DNA from: Hydnum rufescens UP504
Taxonomy: Eukaryota > Basidiomycota > Agaricomycetes > Cantharellales > Hydnaceae
Assembly: GCA_014904985.1 (NCBI GenBank)
Contig: MU128973.1
Coordinates: forward strand, 1 to 64,000
Direction of reading: 5' to 3'
Length of the DNA stretch: 64,000 bases
In this document: positions 23,932-35,585 of the stretch, one piece after another
Position numbering within the stretch: the first letter of the stretch is position 1
How the letters are laid out: each line of letters begins with the position of its first letter
Position numbers and translations under genes: made by a program
The notes under the pieces: model-generated
Database searches by the model: none
What the model was told of the DNA's origin: nothing
What the model saw: the letters and a program-made list of their open reading frames with translations, nothing else

Positions 23932-24833
23932 TGTTATAGAAAGAAGGGTGGGAGCTCCGATTGACTGTCAAAATCAACAATCTGGATTCAGCCAGGTGGT
24001 GTAAGATGGGAGACTGTTTATGTTTATTCAAAGATGGGTTGCTTCGCTTCAATGGATGATCAATCTCTGCAAGATATGTATGTGTTTATTGGAGGGATGT
24101 GAGTAATGGACTAATGCAATAGCAATGATATATTTGTATGATGCTTATAGGAAGGCTTATACGTTGTATGTGAATGCTTTATAGAAAGGCTTATATGTGG
24201 AAGATGCTTATTGGGGGGGGAAAGGCTTATACATCTGGGATGCTTGTGGAAAGGCTTATAACGTGTTCTGTTGTGTCATTGTTTTACTGAATATTTTGTG
24301 TGTCTGTTACTCCTGCCTAGTCAAAATGCGGATTCGTGGGTTATAAGAAATGGTCAGTGCTTGGTTAGTTTTTAGTATGCTTCAATTCTTCTTTCCTGAC
24401 TCCATAATTTTAGTTAATGCTTACCTTTTTCCTTGGATGTCCAGCAACTCTAACCTTAGGTTCTGCAACAGATCCTTGGCTTCAATATTTAGCATAGATG
24501 GTTCCAGTAGCTTGGTCATCAACAACCTTGAAGATGACTTAGTCCAGAGCTTTGAGATAGACAGGTTCTTTTTAGATCATAAGCAGAATGTTTTGACATG
24601 TATGTTGACAGTGGTTGATTTCCAGAGTGAGGAGATATGGGGGGTACAAGAAAATCTGCTAGCTTATATACCTATCTGAAGGTGGCTGTGCATGGAGCAA
24701 GAACAAAAGAGTAATAAAGCTATGAGATCATAGTGATGTCATGGGGGAGTCATGGTGGAGTAGAACAAAAGAGAAATAAAGAAATGATGTCATAATGCGG
24801 TCATAGCTGAGTCATCCATAGAGTGTGATGTCA
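23932..24833 (-). repeat. LTR family K, copy 2, tandem and indel-rich
   Basis: A second copy of the previous LTR follows after 27 bp, in the same orientation. It differs mostly by single-base insertions and deletions scattered through otherwise identical sequence (GGGTGGGAGCTCCGATTGACTG against GGGTTGGGAGCTCCGATGACTG, abridged). Both copies share ATTCTCAACC in front. The pattern could be uncorrected long-read sequence rather than an old duplication. Confidence 0.55.
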
Positions 24834-25202
24834 TACATAGTGACTTCCATTCACCCGACTTTCGGAAAGGATCAGACATCATGGCTGCCCTGGAATCTTT
24901 GATTATGGTTGAGGATGAAGATGTGGATGGTGAGATTAGTGGAAGATGAACACCCTGACTGTCCCAATGTATGAGCCCTTTGGCCCCTTCCCACCTAAGT
25001 ACTTAGTGTCATTAGTTTTGAATCACTGGCTCTGTGGAGAGTTGGCAGCCAATCTCATTCAAGGACCTGATCCTTCCTAAGTAATTCCCTCTCACAACTC
25101 CTCTCCTCTCCTCCAGCCACTCCCTCTTGCTACATTGCACAAGGAACTTGAGGACCACACCCAAGCAAATTACAGTCATTCTCTGGTATCAATACTGTGA
25201 TC
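24834..25202. other. Spacer without recognised feature
   Basis: A 23-codon open frame from 24881 (MAALESLIMVEDEDVD...) is too short to name. Otherwise CpG-poor sequence with no recognisable terminus. Confidence 0.4.
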
Positions 25203-25352
25203 ATTGTCCTGCGGGGTTCCCACGGGTCCCCCTGGGTTTTTCAACCCCGTCTTGTATCCCACGGCTTTTACACCCGTGAGTCACGGGGGCGGGTTTTCAA
25301 CCCCGTGGGGCGGGAGGTCCTAAATTCCCCCGCGGGGACCCCGTGCAATAGC
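25203..25352. repeat. GC-rich foldback element of about 150 bp
   Basis: TGCGGGGTTCCCACGGG at the left faces CCCCGCGGGGACCCCGTGCA at the right, with internal CAACCCCGT copies. GC-rich and CpG-rich in a CpG-poor setting, so probably a recent MITE-like insertion. No clear target duplication. Confidence 0.5.
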
Positions 25353-25364
25353 CTAGAATCACTA

Positions 25365-25846
25365 AAGCCGAGGATAGTTGCAGGACCTAAGGTTAGAGTT
25401 GCTGGACATCCAAGGAAAAGTAAGCATAATGAAATACGTATCAGGTTTGAAGAAAGAAGAAAGAAACATACTAACAAGACTAACCAAGCACTGACCAGTC
25501 TATAACCCACAGATATCCGCATTTTGACCAGGAGAACATAAACAAGAATACACAAATATCAGTAAACAGACCAACACAACACGAATGATGTATAAGCCTT
25601 TCTACAAGCATCCCAGATGTATAAGCCTTTCTATAAGCATCCCAAACGATATATCATTGACTACAGCTGGTCCATATCCCTTCCTATTCCCCACTGAACA
25701 CCATACACGTCTTGCAGAGTGTGATCAACCATTGAAGCGAACCAGCCTAACGAATAACAACAGAAATACAGTCTCCCATCCACACACTGGCTGAACCAGA
25801 TTTTGATTTGACAGTCATTGGAGCTCCCAACCCTTCTGCTATACCA
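25365..25846 (+). repeat. LTR family K, 3' fragment (plus)
   Basis: Matches the second half of the LTR at 18770-19189: AGGATAGTTGCAGGACC at the start, GTATAAGCCTTTCTA repeats in the middle, and GGAGCTCCCAACCC near the end, stopping at CTATA as the 19189 copy does. The first half is absent. Confidence 0.6.
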
Positions 25847-25899
25847 CATCATATTAGATATCATGAGCATTGCATTTATCATATCTAACTAGGTCTTTA

Positions 25900-26325
25900 C
25901 ATGTGGGGGCCCCCAGGGGCCCCTGCAATACAATCAAGGGGCCCCCCCAAGCAGCCCAGGGGCCCCTGCCAGATTATGCATTATTAATTTATTGTTATTA
26001 TTATTATATTAGTATATACATCCATAGGCTCACCCAGTGGGGCTCACCCTGTGCCAAGAAGAGCAGCCAGAGGCTGCTCTTCTTGTGCAAGTGTAGCTAA
26101 AGAAAAAGCACTTACCTGGAATTCACCCCAGTCCAGGCATGGGGTCCATTTGGGTGATCCCTCAAGGGGGTGTCGCTCACAGTTTTCATTCATGTGGGCC
26201 TTCACAGCTTTGTTCCCAGTTTTTGTTTGTGCAGTCATGCACGGTTTTGTTCCCAGTTTTCGTTTGGGCATGTCATTCGGCGGGTCTGTGGCTGGGGTCC
26301 AATATCAGGCCACCTTGTAGTATGG
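25900..26325. mobile_element. Element D: fragment of the GGGGCCCC-type carrier
   Basis: Repeated GGGGCCCCC/CCAGGGGCCCCTGC blocks (25906-25973) match the left end of element F at 61524-61590. One intron-type hairpin (CAAGAAGAGCAGC...GCTGCTCTTCTTG, about 26056-26092) follows, with a minus-strand donor GTAAGTGCTT at about 26115. It is then cut by element H. The TATCTAACTAG sequence just upstream also precedes element F. Confidence 0.6.
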
Positions 26326-26449
26326 ATGTATCAAATGTGGTAAGTTACCATAGTTAATTCATGTATCAACATGGTAACTTGCCACAGTGGTAACTTACCA
26401 TAACTGATACATCAGATACGTAGCCCCTAATGCTTCAAAAGAAATGTTG

Positions 26450-26535
26450 CATTTGGTGGGGTTTGAACCTGCATCCCCTTAATAGGGATGTGTAACCAGA
26501 CTCAAAGTGCCATTTTAACCATTAGGCTAGCACCA
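26450..26535 (-). ncRNA. tRNA-like module in left arm of element H
   Basis: On the minus strand it has a box A-like CTAATGGTTAAAATGG and, about 45 bp later, a perfect box B GGTTCAAACCC, the two RNA polymerase III internal promoter parts. A full cloverleaf is not convincing, so it is a tRNA-derived, SINE-like module rather than a tRNA gene. Confidence 0.5.
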
Positions 26536-26729
26536 CCCTATGACACAACCTCTAATTAGTGCTATAATATCCACTTTTTGTGATTATGTAAGCAAAAAAT
26601 TAATTGTAGCCCTGGTCCCCCTGAGTATGGTGGCAGTGACAGAACCTGTGTAGGTGCCTTAGTTGTGGAGAAAAATGCAAAATACTTTCCCAGACACGAG
26701 TCTTTTTGTAATTTTCAAAAAAAAAAAAA

Positions 26730-27000
26730 ACCTCCAACCATCCAACCTCCAACCATCCAACCTCCAACCCCAACCACCTAACCACCCAACCCACCCCATA
26801 CCATACCATCCACACCATCCATTCTATACCATACCATACCATACCATAACCATGATATCCTCCATCCCATACCCCCATACCCAACCAACTCCAACCCCAT
26901 ACCATACCCATCCATACCATACCATACCATACCCCACACCCCTTCCTAACCCCCATACCACCCATACACACCTTACACACCCCCATACCCCATACCATCC
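26730..27000. repeat. CCATACC/CCAACC simple repeat
   Basis: Irregular repeats of CCAACCTCCAACC followed by CATACCATACC units. The long frames across it are repeat artefacts. Confidence 0.8.
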
Positions 27001-27089
27001 ACCACTTATGTTGATCCAATAATATTTTCTAAGTCCACAAGTCAGTGAGGGTACTTATAGAACTCATAAGAGGAAGTTCATAGAGGGTG

Positions 27090-27172
27090 GTGTGCCCTAG
27101 TGGTTAAAGTGCACCTTGAGGCTGCTGACAAATCCCTGTTGTGGGGATGCAGGTTCAAATCCCACAAAGTGC
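27090..27172 (+). ncRNA. tRNA-like module in right arm of element H
   Basis: Plus-strand mirror of the module at 26450-26535. GTGCCCTAGTGGTTAAAG resembles box A and AGGTTCAAATCCCAC contains a perfect box B. The flanking ACATTTCTTTTGAAGCA is shared with the left arm. Probably transcribable by polymerase III; not a functional tRNA. Confidence 0.5.
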
Positions 27173-27310
27173 AACATTTCTTTTGAAGCACAGGGGCTGT
27201 GTCTGATGTATCAGTTATGGCAAGTTACCACTGTGGCAAGTTACTGTGTTGATGTATCAATTAACTGTGGTAACCTACCACAGTTGATATATCAACACTA
27301 CAGCCTGTGG

Positions 27311-27624
27311 TGCTGGATTGGCAACTCCATGGACTCACGTGGGGAATGAGGGAACAACAGGTGCTGACAAGGGTGCCAATGCTGCCACTGGTTGGCTACC
27401 CAGCCCATAGCCTGCTGGCTGAGGCCCGATAGAACGAGGGCAATAATAATAAGAGAAATGCCAATAATGGCAAGGATGACAATAACCCCTGTAGTGAATG
27501 GAGGGAGAGAGGAGACAAGATCATTTGAGGAAGTAGGCACCATATGATAGAGTCGATGAAGAATGATACTCTGACAGGTAAGTCCTTAGGCAGAAGCAAA
27601 TGTCAATTTGATCCTGACACCCTG
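27311..27624. other. Spacer without recognised feature
   Basis: A minus-strand 81-codon frame has a hydrophobic stretch (GVIVILAIIGISLIIIALVL) but no start context, partner or homology that I recognise. It may belong to an interrupted transposon. Confidence 0.3.
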
Positions 27625-27880
27625 CTTGTAGTGCCTGTGCTTGGGTGCTTCTTGAGTATTGGCAATTGCCGGCGTTGAATTTCTCATCTTCCTTTTCCTC
27701 TCCACAACCACAACAGGTTATCGCCCGGAAAGGCAAGCATGCAACCACACACCCGCCACTGCAGGTGTGTGGTCATAAGGTGTGTTTTTTTGCTTGTAGA
27801 TACAACGGTGCAAAAAGAGCAGCATAAGCTGCTCTTTTTGTGCTTCTTTGAATCATGACATTCCTTCTTGTAGAATGCCA
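27625..27880 (+). repeat. Orphan array fragment: half centre plus one intron unit
   Basis: TGGCAATTGCCGGCG (27660) is the outer-centre motif of the carriers. It is followed by an exon-type hairpin (27744-27773), the donor AAGGTGTGTTTT, an intron-type hairpin (27808-27842) and CTTCTTGTAG at about 27874. Homology ends there, abutting gypsy-2. It could be a leftover of element C's right half or of element D. Confidence 0.6.
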
Positions 27881-27881
27881 A

Positions 27882-28984
27882 TCAAGAACCCACAATTCCA
27901 ACATTTTTCAAGACTTGGTCAGATACGCTAATAAACAGGTTGTGTTTAACGATTTGAACTGAGGTTGTTCTGACCTCAGTCGATGCCTCAGGTCTTATTT
28001 CAGGTCTCTTCTCAGGCTTTTCTTCAGGAAGACTTGGCAACCTGAGGTTAATATCGCCAGTTTTGCTCAAGTCTTTCAAGGCTTCAAGAAGCTTGGTACG
28101 ATCCACAGTCAGAACAGAAGATTCTGGCCTTCCAATGGGTTCAGGCATATTGGATCTCGAAACCAGCTTCTTACTAGATGAATGTCTATCTGCATTCCTA
28201 CTCGAGTGCTTTTCCATGCCCTTACTTGGAGGCAGATGAGAATGCCAGTTTTCAAAACCAGAGCCTTTATCCGATGTATGTTCCGATGGACGATGCGAAG
28301 ACCCTCTCTTCTCACTAGGTCTGTACAAGTTGAAACAGTGGGGCGGAATGCATTCTGCCATATTGTAGTTGAAGGTAAGGAATTTGGGGTTTGTTAAGTC
28401 ACTATTCATCATTATGATCTCAGTTAACCCATTATTCCTGAATAGTCGGCACGTTTCTTCCTGTTCTTCAATATAGGAATGTTCCGATTTCACAGAACTC
28501 AATAGCTCAGTATGCATCAACGGAGTTCCTAACCAAAGATTCGCACAAAGACATTTTGATGTCATGCCCCAAGGCAGCCAGTTAAACAGCTCAGGTACGA
28601 AGTTAATCCCATTTGGGAATCGGGTCTGATTGTTTTCCTTGTTTAGCTTTCCACGGCTGTAATCCCATAACTCGCATTCTTCTTCGATAAATGGGTCCAG
28701 ATCATCATCAACTTCTTTTATAGGTTCATAACCTAAGGCACAATGTTTGGCTGCCTCATATTTCAACTTCCAGAACTTGATTTGTTCATCTGGATCTGTT
28801 ATCTCCCAAGGCCTAAGCCTGCATCAGTCACCTGGTCTGGCTGCAGAGGATATTGCAAGATCTTCCTCGTAATAATTCCATATGGGCTTCGTAATGATAG
28901 GTTCCATGTTCTCTCAAAAATGGTAAAGCTTTAATCTTTTCCAGGCTATTGGTTTGCACAAGATGACACCATCGGGTTGTTGTC
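27882..28984 (-). pseudogene. gypsy-2 pol C-terminal tail
   Basis: The frame begins after 28984 with QQPDGVILCKPIAWKRLK, matching the end of the gypsy-2 integrase region at 48915-48935 (SGVYMIQQ), so this piece continues that polyprotein on the far side of element G. It then has an acidic stretch (EVDDDLDPFIEEE), a segment EELFNWLPWG-like in character, and a charged serine-rich tail. Two in-frame TGA codons (about 28920 and 28822) sit where arginine fits. The role of this tail is unknown; it may help target integration. Confidence 0.5.
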
Positions 28985-29129
28985 ACCAGATGCTGTAGTG
29001 GTCATATATCAAGGATGGTATGATACCACACTTAAGTCATATATAAATGCGGTCTCATACCACCCCTGGTAAGCCTGGTAACAATTGGTCCAAGATATCC
29101 AAAAGGTTTCAAAAATCAAGTCAACAATT

Positions 29130-29202
29130 TTGCACACCACAGGTTTTGAACCTGCAGCATGTAGATACATGAGCACCAGTGGTTGATTTAGCAACTAGGT
29201 TA
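29130..29202 (-). ncRNA. tRNA-like module near left end of element G
   Basis: On the minus strand AACCTAGTTGCTAAATCAACC precedes a box B-like GGTTCAAAACC. The position, close inside the TIR, is the same as in element H. Confidence 0.4.
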
Positions 29203-29949
29203 ACTCATCCCATACATATTTTAGTCTTCAAAGTCTTCCATATACCCCAAAGAATTGCTATCAGCCACTATACTCCAGTCTCTACCTGTGGCTGCCACAT
29301 CAGTCACTGCCCATTCAAATAATTAATTTGAATCCACTACATCCAAAAATCTCCATGCCATCCAGTGCCCTCTCTGGCAGCGTGGGGTGGCAGATGGCCC
29401 CAAATGACAGCAACACACCGAGAATCAGCCCTGCCCATTCATTCTGGGTGCTCATTGTGCATTCAAAAGTAGCACAAATTTCCTTATTTGGAAACCACAT
29501 GCCTTGGTTTTCTCACTCTGCCTCACACTCCAGTCAGCTGCAAGCCACCTCATCACTGGCAACTTAGACAGTTATGTACAATAGACTTAGGGCTATGATA
29601 CTATACAACAAATTGAGTACAAAACCAAAAACTTAGAAACGAATTTGAAGGGAAAAACAATGTGGGTGTCTGGCCTCTACAGGCACCAGGAACACAATTC
29701 AAGGGGCCAAGGAGGTAGAGAACACCCAGGAGCCCAATGCACACAAGATTTCATGTGCCTGGGCTCCGTGGTTGCTCTGTTATTCATCATTTTGTTCACT
29801 TGCTTCATTCACACTGGTCTGGGGGGCTCAGAAAAGCCAAATGAGATCTTCAACGACGATGATGGCATGACAATCATTGTCATCATCGTTATCGTTTGAC
29901 ACAGGGTGGGGCTTTGGTAATAGCAATTGAGCCTATAGTGAAGATATTT
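29203..29949. other. Element G interior without array units
   Basis: No hairpin unit or protein domain recognised. A short frame at 29645-29899 includes a hydrophobic run (SVVALLFIILFTCFI) but lacks support. Confidence 0.35.
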
Positions 29950-31045
29950 TGTTTGATTAGTAAAAGATCAAAGCAGCACTGAAAGGGCAGCTTAAAGCTG
30001 CCCTTTTTGTGCATCAGAAGCAATGTACATACCTTGTTGCCACACCCCAGCACTGCTGGGGTGTGGTGTACTGCTGGTCTTGTTCCTTGGGTTCTTGGAT
30101 TCCTTGCTCATACGCGGTGCCTGTGTTCGAGGCCAGACAGGGGTATGTCATAGCAATAGTCCCTATAATGGATATGATAAATGAACAAATTGGAGAACAT
30201 GAGGGGTGGCTTCAAGCTGCCCCTCCATGCACACAAAACATGTACTTACCTTAAAACCACACCCCAGCACTGCTGGGGTGTGGTGTACTGCCTGGTTCCC
30301 CTGTCAGTTTGTCTGTCAGATTCTGTGCTCGTATGTGGTCATAAGACCCACAGAGGGCATGTGTGCATTTGAGGAAAAGGGGGTGGGGGCTGCGTGCGTT
30401 CGAAGCCGGGGTATGATTGTTCGAGGTGGGGGTTGCAATCATTTGAGGGGGGGTGTGTAGGTACTGGCGATTGTCCCTATAATAAAGATAAGGCATATTG
30501 TCAGTAAAAAATTGAAGCTGTGCAAAAGGGGCAGCTTAAAGCTGCCCATTTTGCACAAAACAGCTGACTATACTCACCTTATCACCACACCCCAGCAGTG
30601 CTGGGGTGTGGTGTACTGCGGGTCTTGTTCCTCGGGTTCTTGGACCTTGCTCACACACAGTCACAAGACCTGTAGAGCAGGTGCGTGCGTTCAAGACCAT
30701 GGGGGTGCATGTGTTCAAAGTTCAAGGCCTCACCTTATCACAACACCCTAGTGATGCTAGGGCATGGTGTACTCCTGAGGGCGGTCCAACATAAGACCTG
30801 GGGTCGTGGGAGATGACAGTAATATTGTTGTTGTTTGGGGTGTGGGTGCACATGGCTAATCACAATATTTCATCATCATCAGGGGTGCAGGGCGTGTAAA
30901 GGCAATGGGGAGAGTCTATAATGAAAATAGAGCAATAGTTAGTAGAAAAACTAAAGCAGCATGAAGGAGCAGCTCTAAGCTGCTCCTTTTGTGCATATAT
31001 ACCAAATACATACCTGATCACCACACCCCAGCATTAATGCTGGGC
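29950..31045 (-). repeat. Element G, left hairpin-intron array (4 units)
   Basis: Intron-type stems read GGGCAGC/GCTGCCC at about 29972-30012, 30205-30230 (degenerate) and 30522-30556, and GGAGCAGC/GCTGCTCC at 30960-30995. Exon-type hairpins read CCACACCCCAGCA/TGCTGGGGTGTGG at 30041-30067, 30260-30287 and 30585-30611, with a CCCTAG/CTAGGG variant at 30745-30775. Minus-strand donors are GTATGTACATTG and GTATGTATTTGG; an acceptor TTTCATTATAG with ACTAAC upstream lies at about 30915-30940. The stems differ from A and B yet remain paired. Confidence 0.65.
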
Positions 31046-31079
31046 GTAGTGGTGCTCATTCGGGCTGGCTGTGGTCACA

Positions 31080-32089
31080 GATTGTGCTATTGGCATCACA
31101 TGAAGCTGGAACTCAATGCTGGCACGTGCTGGGACCCGAACAGTGCCCAACACTCACAGAAAATATGCTATAATAGATTGTGGCAATCGATGTACCTGCT
31201 AATTGAGGTATCAATATTGAATGATTTACTAAAATTTAAAAAGGATGTAGGAGCAATGGCCGAATAAGGTAATATACTATTTTGGCACCAGGAATAGCCG
31301 GAATGGAATCGGAAGCTATTTTAACTCACTTTCCTTCTCAGGAAACGCAACATCTCACTTGTACAAAAACCCATGTGGGCCCTATACAAGGACTGCTCAG
31401 CCAAACCAGGAGGGAAACAGGTGACCACAGACCTGCAGCTGTGTGCCTGTTGCAACATCAGGTGAGCAAATACCTCTGATAAGCTTACAGTCATGCAAAA
31501 AGAGCAGCGCAAGCTGCTCTTTTTGCACATCTTTTTAATATTTAACTAATATTACCTCCTTATTCTAGGCCAGCACCCCCAACTTCAATGGAAATCCATG
31601 TCAATCCCTTGTGCATCAAATCCCAGTTGCACATTCAAGTCAAACCTGGGGCGGACTCACACATCAAAACCCACAAAGTCATTCATCGAATCCTGGATGA
31701 ATTCATATACCAGCCCCTGTACAAACTCACGTGTCAAGGCCGTGAACACTGGTGTTCCAACCCAAGAGGAAAACAGGCAACCACACCTGCTGTGGCGGGT
31801 GTGGAAATATAAGGTGAGTAACATTCCCCTAGATAGGGTCGCACAAAAAGAGCAGTGCAAGCTGCTCTTTTGCATGTCTTTTTAATTTTTAACTCACATC
31901 TACTCATTATTCTAGGTCAGGCTATTATGCTCAAAGGTACCCAGGACCATGCAACCTGAACCAGTAATGCCATGAGCCAAACCTGTAATGGTGTGAGCCA
32001 AATCCATAACGGCACAACTTGTACCCACATGACTCGTATCCCCACAACTTGTACCCCTACACCTCATACCTCTGTGACTGAGCCTATGC
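31080..32089 (+). repeat. Element G, vestigial centre and right array (part 1)
   Basis: ACTCAATGCTGGCACGTGCTGG (31108) corresponds to the GGCAATTGCC centre motif of other carriers, but the long palindrome is gone. Plus-oriented units follow: exon-type GTGACCACAGACCTGCAGCT region near 31420, donor CAGGTGAGCAAA, intron hairpin 31496-31528, acceptor TTATTCTAG at 31569; exon-type 31780-31803, donor AAGGTGAGTAAC, intron hairpin 31845-31876, acceptor TTATTCTAG at 31916. The next exon is interrupted by gypsy-1 at 32090. Confidence 0.55.
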
Positions 32090-32668
32090 TGTAATAACGC
32101 GGTTCTTGACTTCGAGAAGCTGTGGTATTTGTCGTCATTAGACGAGGTGGATTCGACGGATCTGTGAATAGAAGAGAAAGGATAATACAACCATTCTAAG
32201 CACTGGCTTCGAACAGGAGGGCCACGAACGAAGCTAAGCACTGGCTTCGCTTTGGGCGTGGGAGAAACATGAGGAGAGGAGAGGATGGGGAAGTGGGAAG
32301 TGGTAGTAACTGGCCAAAGGGCTCAGTTACTATCTAAGGACGAGGTGGCGGGTTAGCTAACCGACTGGAAGTGGGCACTTACCTAGTAGAGTCGCGCTTG
32401 TATGTGACTCTCCCGTATCTGTCTCTGCCCCATGCTCTATGGCAATGGATCGCGTGCCTTGGTACGGTCAGATCGTCACGTGACTTAGTCGCGGGTAGTG
32501 GCGCGGCGGCGTTAGTTTCACGGGTCTCACGAGAGCGAAGAGGTCCAGGCAAGAAGATAGTTTGATTCCAGCGTGACCGGGACTTAGAATCCTCACAGCC
32601 ATGCTATTATGTAAGATACAATACGAGATGAACTACTATGTACATACGTAGTACAGCCCTATATTACA
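32090..32668 (-). repeat. gypsy-1 3' LTR
   Basis: 579 bp, TGTAATAT...TATTACA on the minus strand. It is about 46 bp longer than the other LTR because TAAGCACTGGCTTCG and its surroundings are duplicated near 32200-32255. Substitutions between the two LTRs are mostly C/T or G/A. Confidence 0.85.
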
Positions 32669-35128
32669 GTGCCCCCCAGCGTGGCGTTAGGAGTCGGGAG
32701 GGAGAATGCCCATATCCTCAAGATCTAGATCGTCCAGCATGATCTCGTAGCGCTCGAACCATCTGTTCCACTGAAATTGTTCACCAGCGTATGTGCCATG
32801 AGCGGTAAGGGAAGTGGGTCGACTCCCAGGGTAGTTTGGGCAAGCCATTTGAGTGTTGTCCGGTGGGAGCCCCCATAAGGTATCTGGACGTTGAACTTGA
32901 CTGGGTCCTGATAGGATAGGTGCCTTCTAAGCAGAGCGTCCAATTTTAGCGTGGCCTCGAGCAGTTCCCTTGCGTTGAAGGCAGGGAGTTGGCCTAGGTA
33001 CTCTATTCACCTGGCCAGGAATGTCAGAAGCTCCTGAGGAGTGAGCAGATACCTGGACATTAAACTTTGAGACAACCCCTGAACCCGTGGGGGACCTTTG
33101 GGATGGAATAGTGTAGCCAGGTCGACAGACTTGAAGCTCATGTCTGGGGTCGCGAGGACTGCCTTTTATCAGGATGGCTGGGGAGGTGGGCAGAGCTCCA
33201 GCCTTGGCAGATTCTCATGGATAGCACTTCGAGTACTCTCTTTGAGACTTCGGGCCCCATGGACGATAGAGGCTTTCGTCGTATTGTCGGCATGTGCTGA
33301 TGGCTCGGATGGGTAGAACTTGGTGGCTAGTTTCTGCTTTCCAATGCTCTACGCGCGCGGTCCCTTTCCATGAAGATGAGGGTAAGACAGGGCTCCTGAT
33401 AGAGCCATTGCTTAACCCCCGACCCATATTGTTCAAGGAGTTCCTCCTCCAAGCATTCCTCCGATTTAAGGTACACGAACGGGTAGAACTCCACTGGGAA
33501 TTGGTCCATTCGCGTATCTAGTGGTCCCCAGACCTCGTCAGGGTCCTCTGGCTGAGAAGATTCGGTCGCCTTCCCCGGAGCTTCCTGGGTTGAGAGACCG
33601 ACATCCTCAGGTAGGGTGAAGTTGGAGGTGTGAAGCTGCTCATCGTCCTCGTAGGGTGTGAGTTCCTCTTTGGGTAAGTAGCGGCGTTTGTGCGAGGCCT
33701 AACACGACGCTCCTGTGGCGATTCAGAGTGTGTCATTGCAGGGACCCCGTGGCTGCGGCAACATATGGATCATAGTCCTCCATGCACGTGAGTAGCACCG
33801 GGGGGGTGCCATGAGATTGCAGGGCGGGGTCGATTAATCGCACCGCCAGCTTGCACCGAAACTGCGGCTTGGGTGGCAATTTGGGCTGGTGCCATTCGAA
33901 TCCTCTACATTCGACCCATTCCTGGCATAAGGGGTAGTTTTGAAATAGGAATGAGGGAGGAGGGGTAGCCTCTTCATGATCGGCCCATTTAGTCAAAGGT
34001 AATGTTTCCATGCCAAGGCATTCCTGCAGTTCGTTCAGGATCGGTAAGTACCCTCCCTTGTGGGCATGTGACAGCCAGCGCACGAGGCCTTCCAGATAGT
34101 TCTCCTTGGGGGGACCTTGAGGTGCGCGAAAATAGGATGGGTGGTGACGATAATACGGGCCTGTCGTCCTCGTTTCTCGTGGATGCTCCTTCTCCATCAC
34201 CCATATCTCTTCCAGCAGATTCATGAGTTGTTGTCGCCCTAGATCCGTCAGACGTTTCTCGAAGGACTCGCAGATCAGTTTTTGAGCATAGGCATCCTGT
34301 AAATCCTGATGGGGATGCTTGGTCTTGACCTCTTTCTCGGCATCCGTCCATAGGGGCGAGTACTGTGTAGTACCATGGGGGTAGAGCTCGAGACCAGGTG
34401 TTTCGTTTTCTATGGCCATTGACCATACGGGAGCCCCCAATTCAGTGAGTCCTCTGCCAATGAGAACGGAGCGACGATCATGGCTGGAGATGATTAGGCC
34501 TGTGAGGTGGGTGGTAGTTCTGAAGCGTGGGGGCCTGAATCGCTCCCTGAAGCAGAGCAGGTAGAGAATAACTCGGAAAGCGAGGGTCATGAATCCCGTA
34601 GCATCAAGTACGCGCCTTCTGAGCTCCTGCACAATGTGCGCTGCTTTCCATGCCAGGGCGGGGGTCATTCCTTGTTGGAGCAGGTACTGCCAGGATGACC
34701 TGAAGTGCCAGTCCTGATCATAGCTGGATGGCAAAATAATGTGAAAGCAGGCCGTCACCTGGTCTATGCGCCTTATGCATCGTAGCATCGTCTCTCCAGC
34801 TGTATGAACTTCCTGGAGGAATTTTAGGGAGAGGGAATGTAGGTTGGGATTTGGGCCCTGCGACTGTAGAAGATGGATGCGCGGGTCAAAAGTAAACTGT
34901 GGGACGTCAAGGGGGATGAACGCTCAATGCAGTGGGAAGGTGTAAATCTTCGGGAGTAACTGGGTTCGATATGTCCATTCGAATTTCCCTAGTCGTCCCC
35001 ACTTGTCTAGGTGCTCCCAGCGGTAGCCATAGGGATCACTCATGAATGGGGGCAACCCTTGCACATGGGGGTAGGGCCCAGCGAGGTTCAAAGTGTTGAG
35101 GCGGTATACAAAGAAGCGAGCACACCGT
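32669..35128 (-). pseudogene. gypsy-1 extra ORF downstream of integrase
   Basis: After the chromodomain the minus strand keeps coding: across the element B insertion the frame resumes with FFVYRLNTLNLAGPYPHV, continues as a 351-codon frame (34788-33733, with SSWQYLLQQGMTPALAWKAA near its start) and further short pieces down to 32725 (DPVKFNVQIPYGG). A stop near 34925 and shifts near 33730 break it. I recognise no envelope, RNase or other domain; there is no signal peptide or membrane segment, so I do not call it env. Extra ORFs at this place occur in some Ty3/gypsy elements; its role here is unknown. Confidence 0.45.
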
Positions 35129-35585
35129 CAGGCTGGTCAGTCATATGGGGGACCTAATTTAGGTACCACTTTCGGGGCAGAAAATGGTACCTAATAGGTC
35201 CCCCAGACCTTACAGCCGAAATGGTGATTTCAATTCAGTTTTTTGGCCATCTGTCGGCCAATCCATGGCTGTGCTAGATTATATGCTTATTTATTATTAT
35301 TTGTTTATTTATTATTATTATTATATATACATATTATACTATATACCTATTATCCCCCCTGGGGTCTGCCACCACAGGGGGGCATGGTTTATGCGGATCA
35401 TGGTCACGCGCCTGCATTTACCCACTGTACCCTCCGCAGTGAGTGCGGTCAGGGGCTGGTTCCTTTTGGGCACTCCCTCGAGAGGGTCGGTCTTCATTTG
35501 TGGGGCTTCGTTCATGGTTATCGTTCGTGGCGTCTCGTTCGGCAGGGTTTCTGCTTGGGGGCTCACAGGGGTTCTGGTTCAGGAT

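Larger units (their letters stand above)
26322..27310. mobile_element. Element H: 1-kb TIR element with inverted tRNA-like modules
   Basis: Inverted ends of about 150 bp: left (C)TTGTAGTATGGATGTATCAA, right ending TTGATATATCAACACTACAG. Both arms hold GTGGTAAGTTACC and TGATACATCAGA blocks, then a tRNA-like module facing inward. Between them lie a CCATACC repeat and about 100 bp of unique sequence. The same TIR type bounds element G (28982 and 48905). No transposase and no obvious target duplication. Confidence 0.65.

Noticed and set aside
26663..27022. Opposite-strand ORFs of about 120-140 codons
   Set aside because: Produced by the CCATACC simple repeat.
32725..34788. Envelope gene in gypsy-1
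   Set aside because: No signal peptide, membrane segment, furin-like site or cysteine pattern seen.
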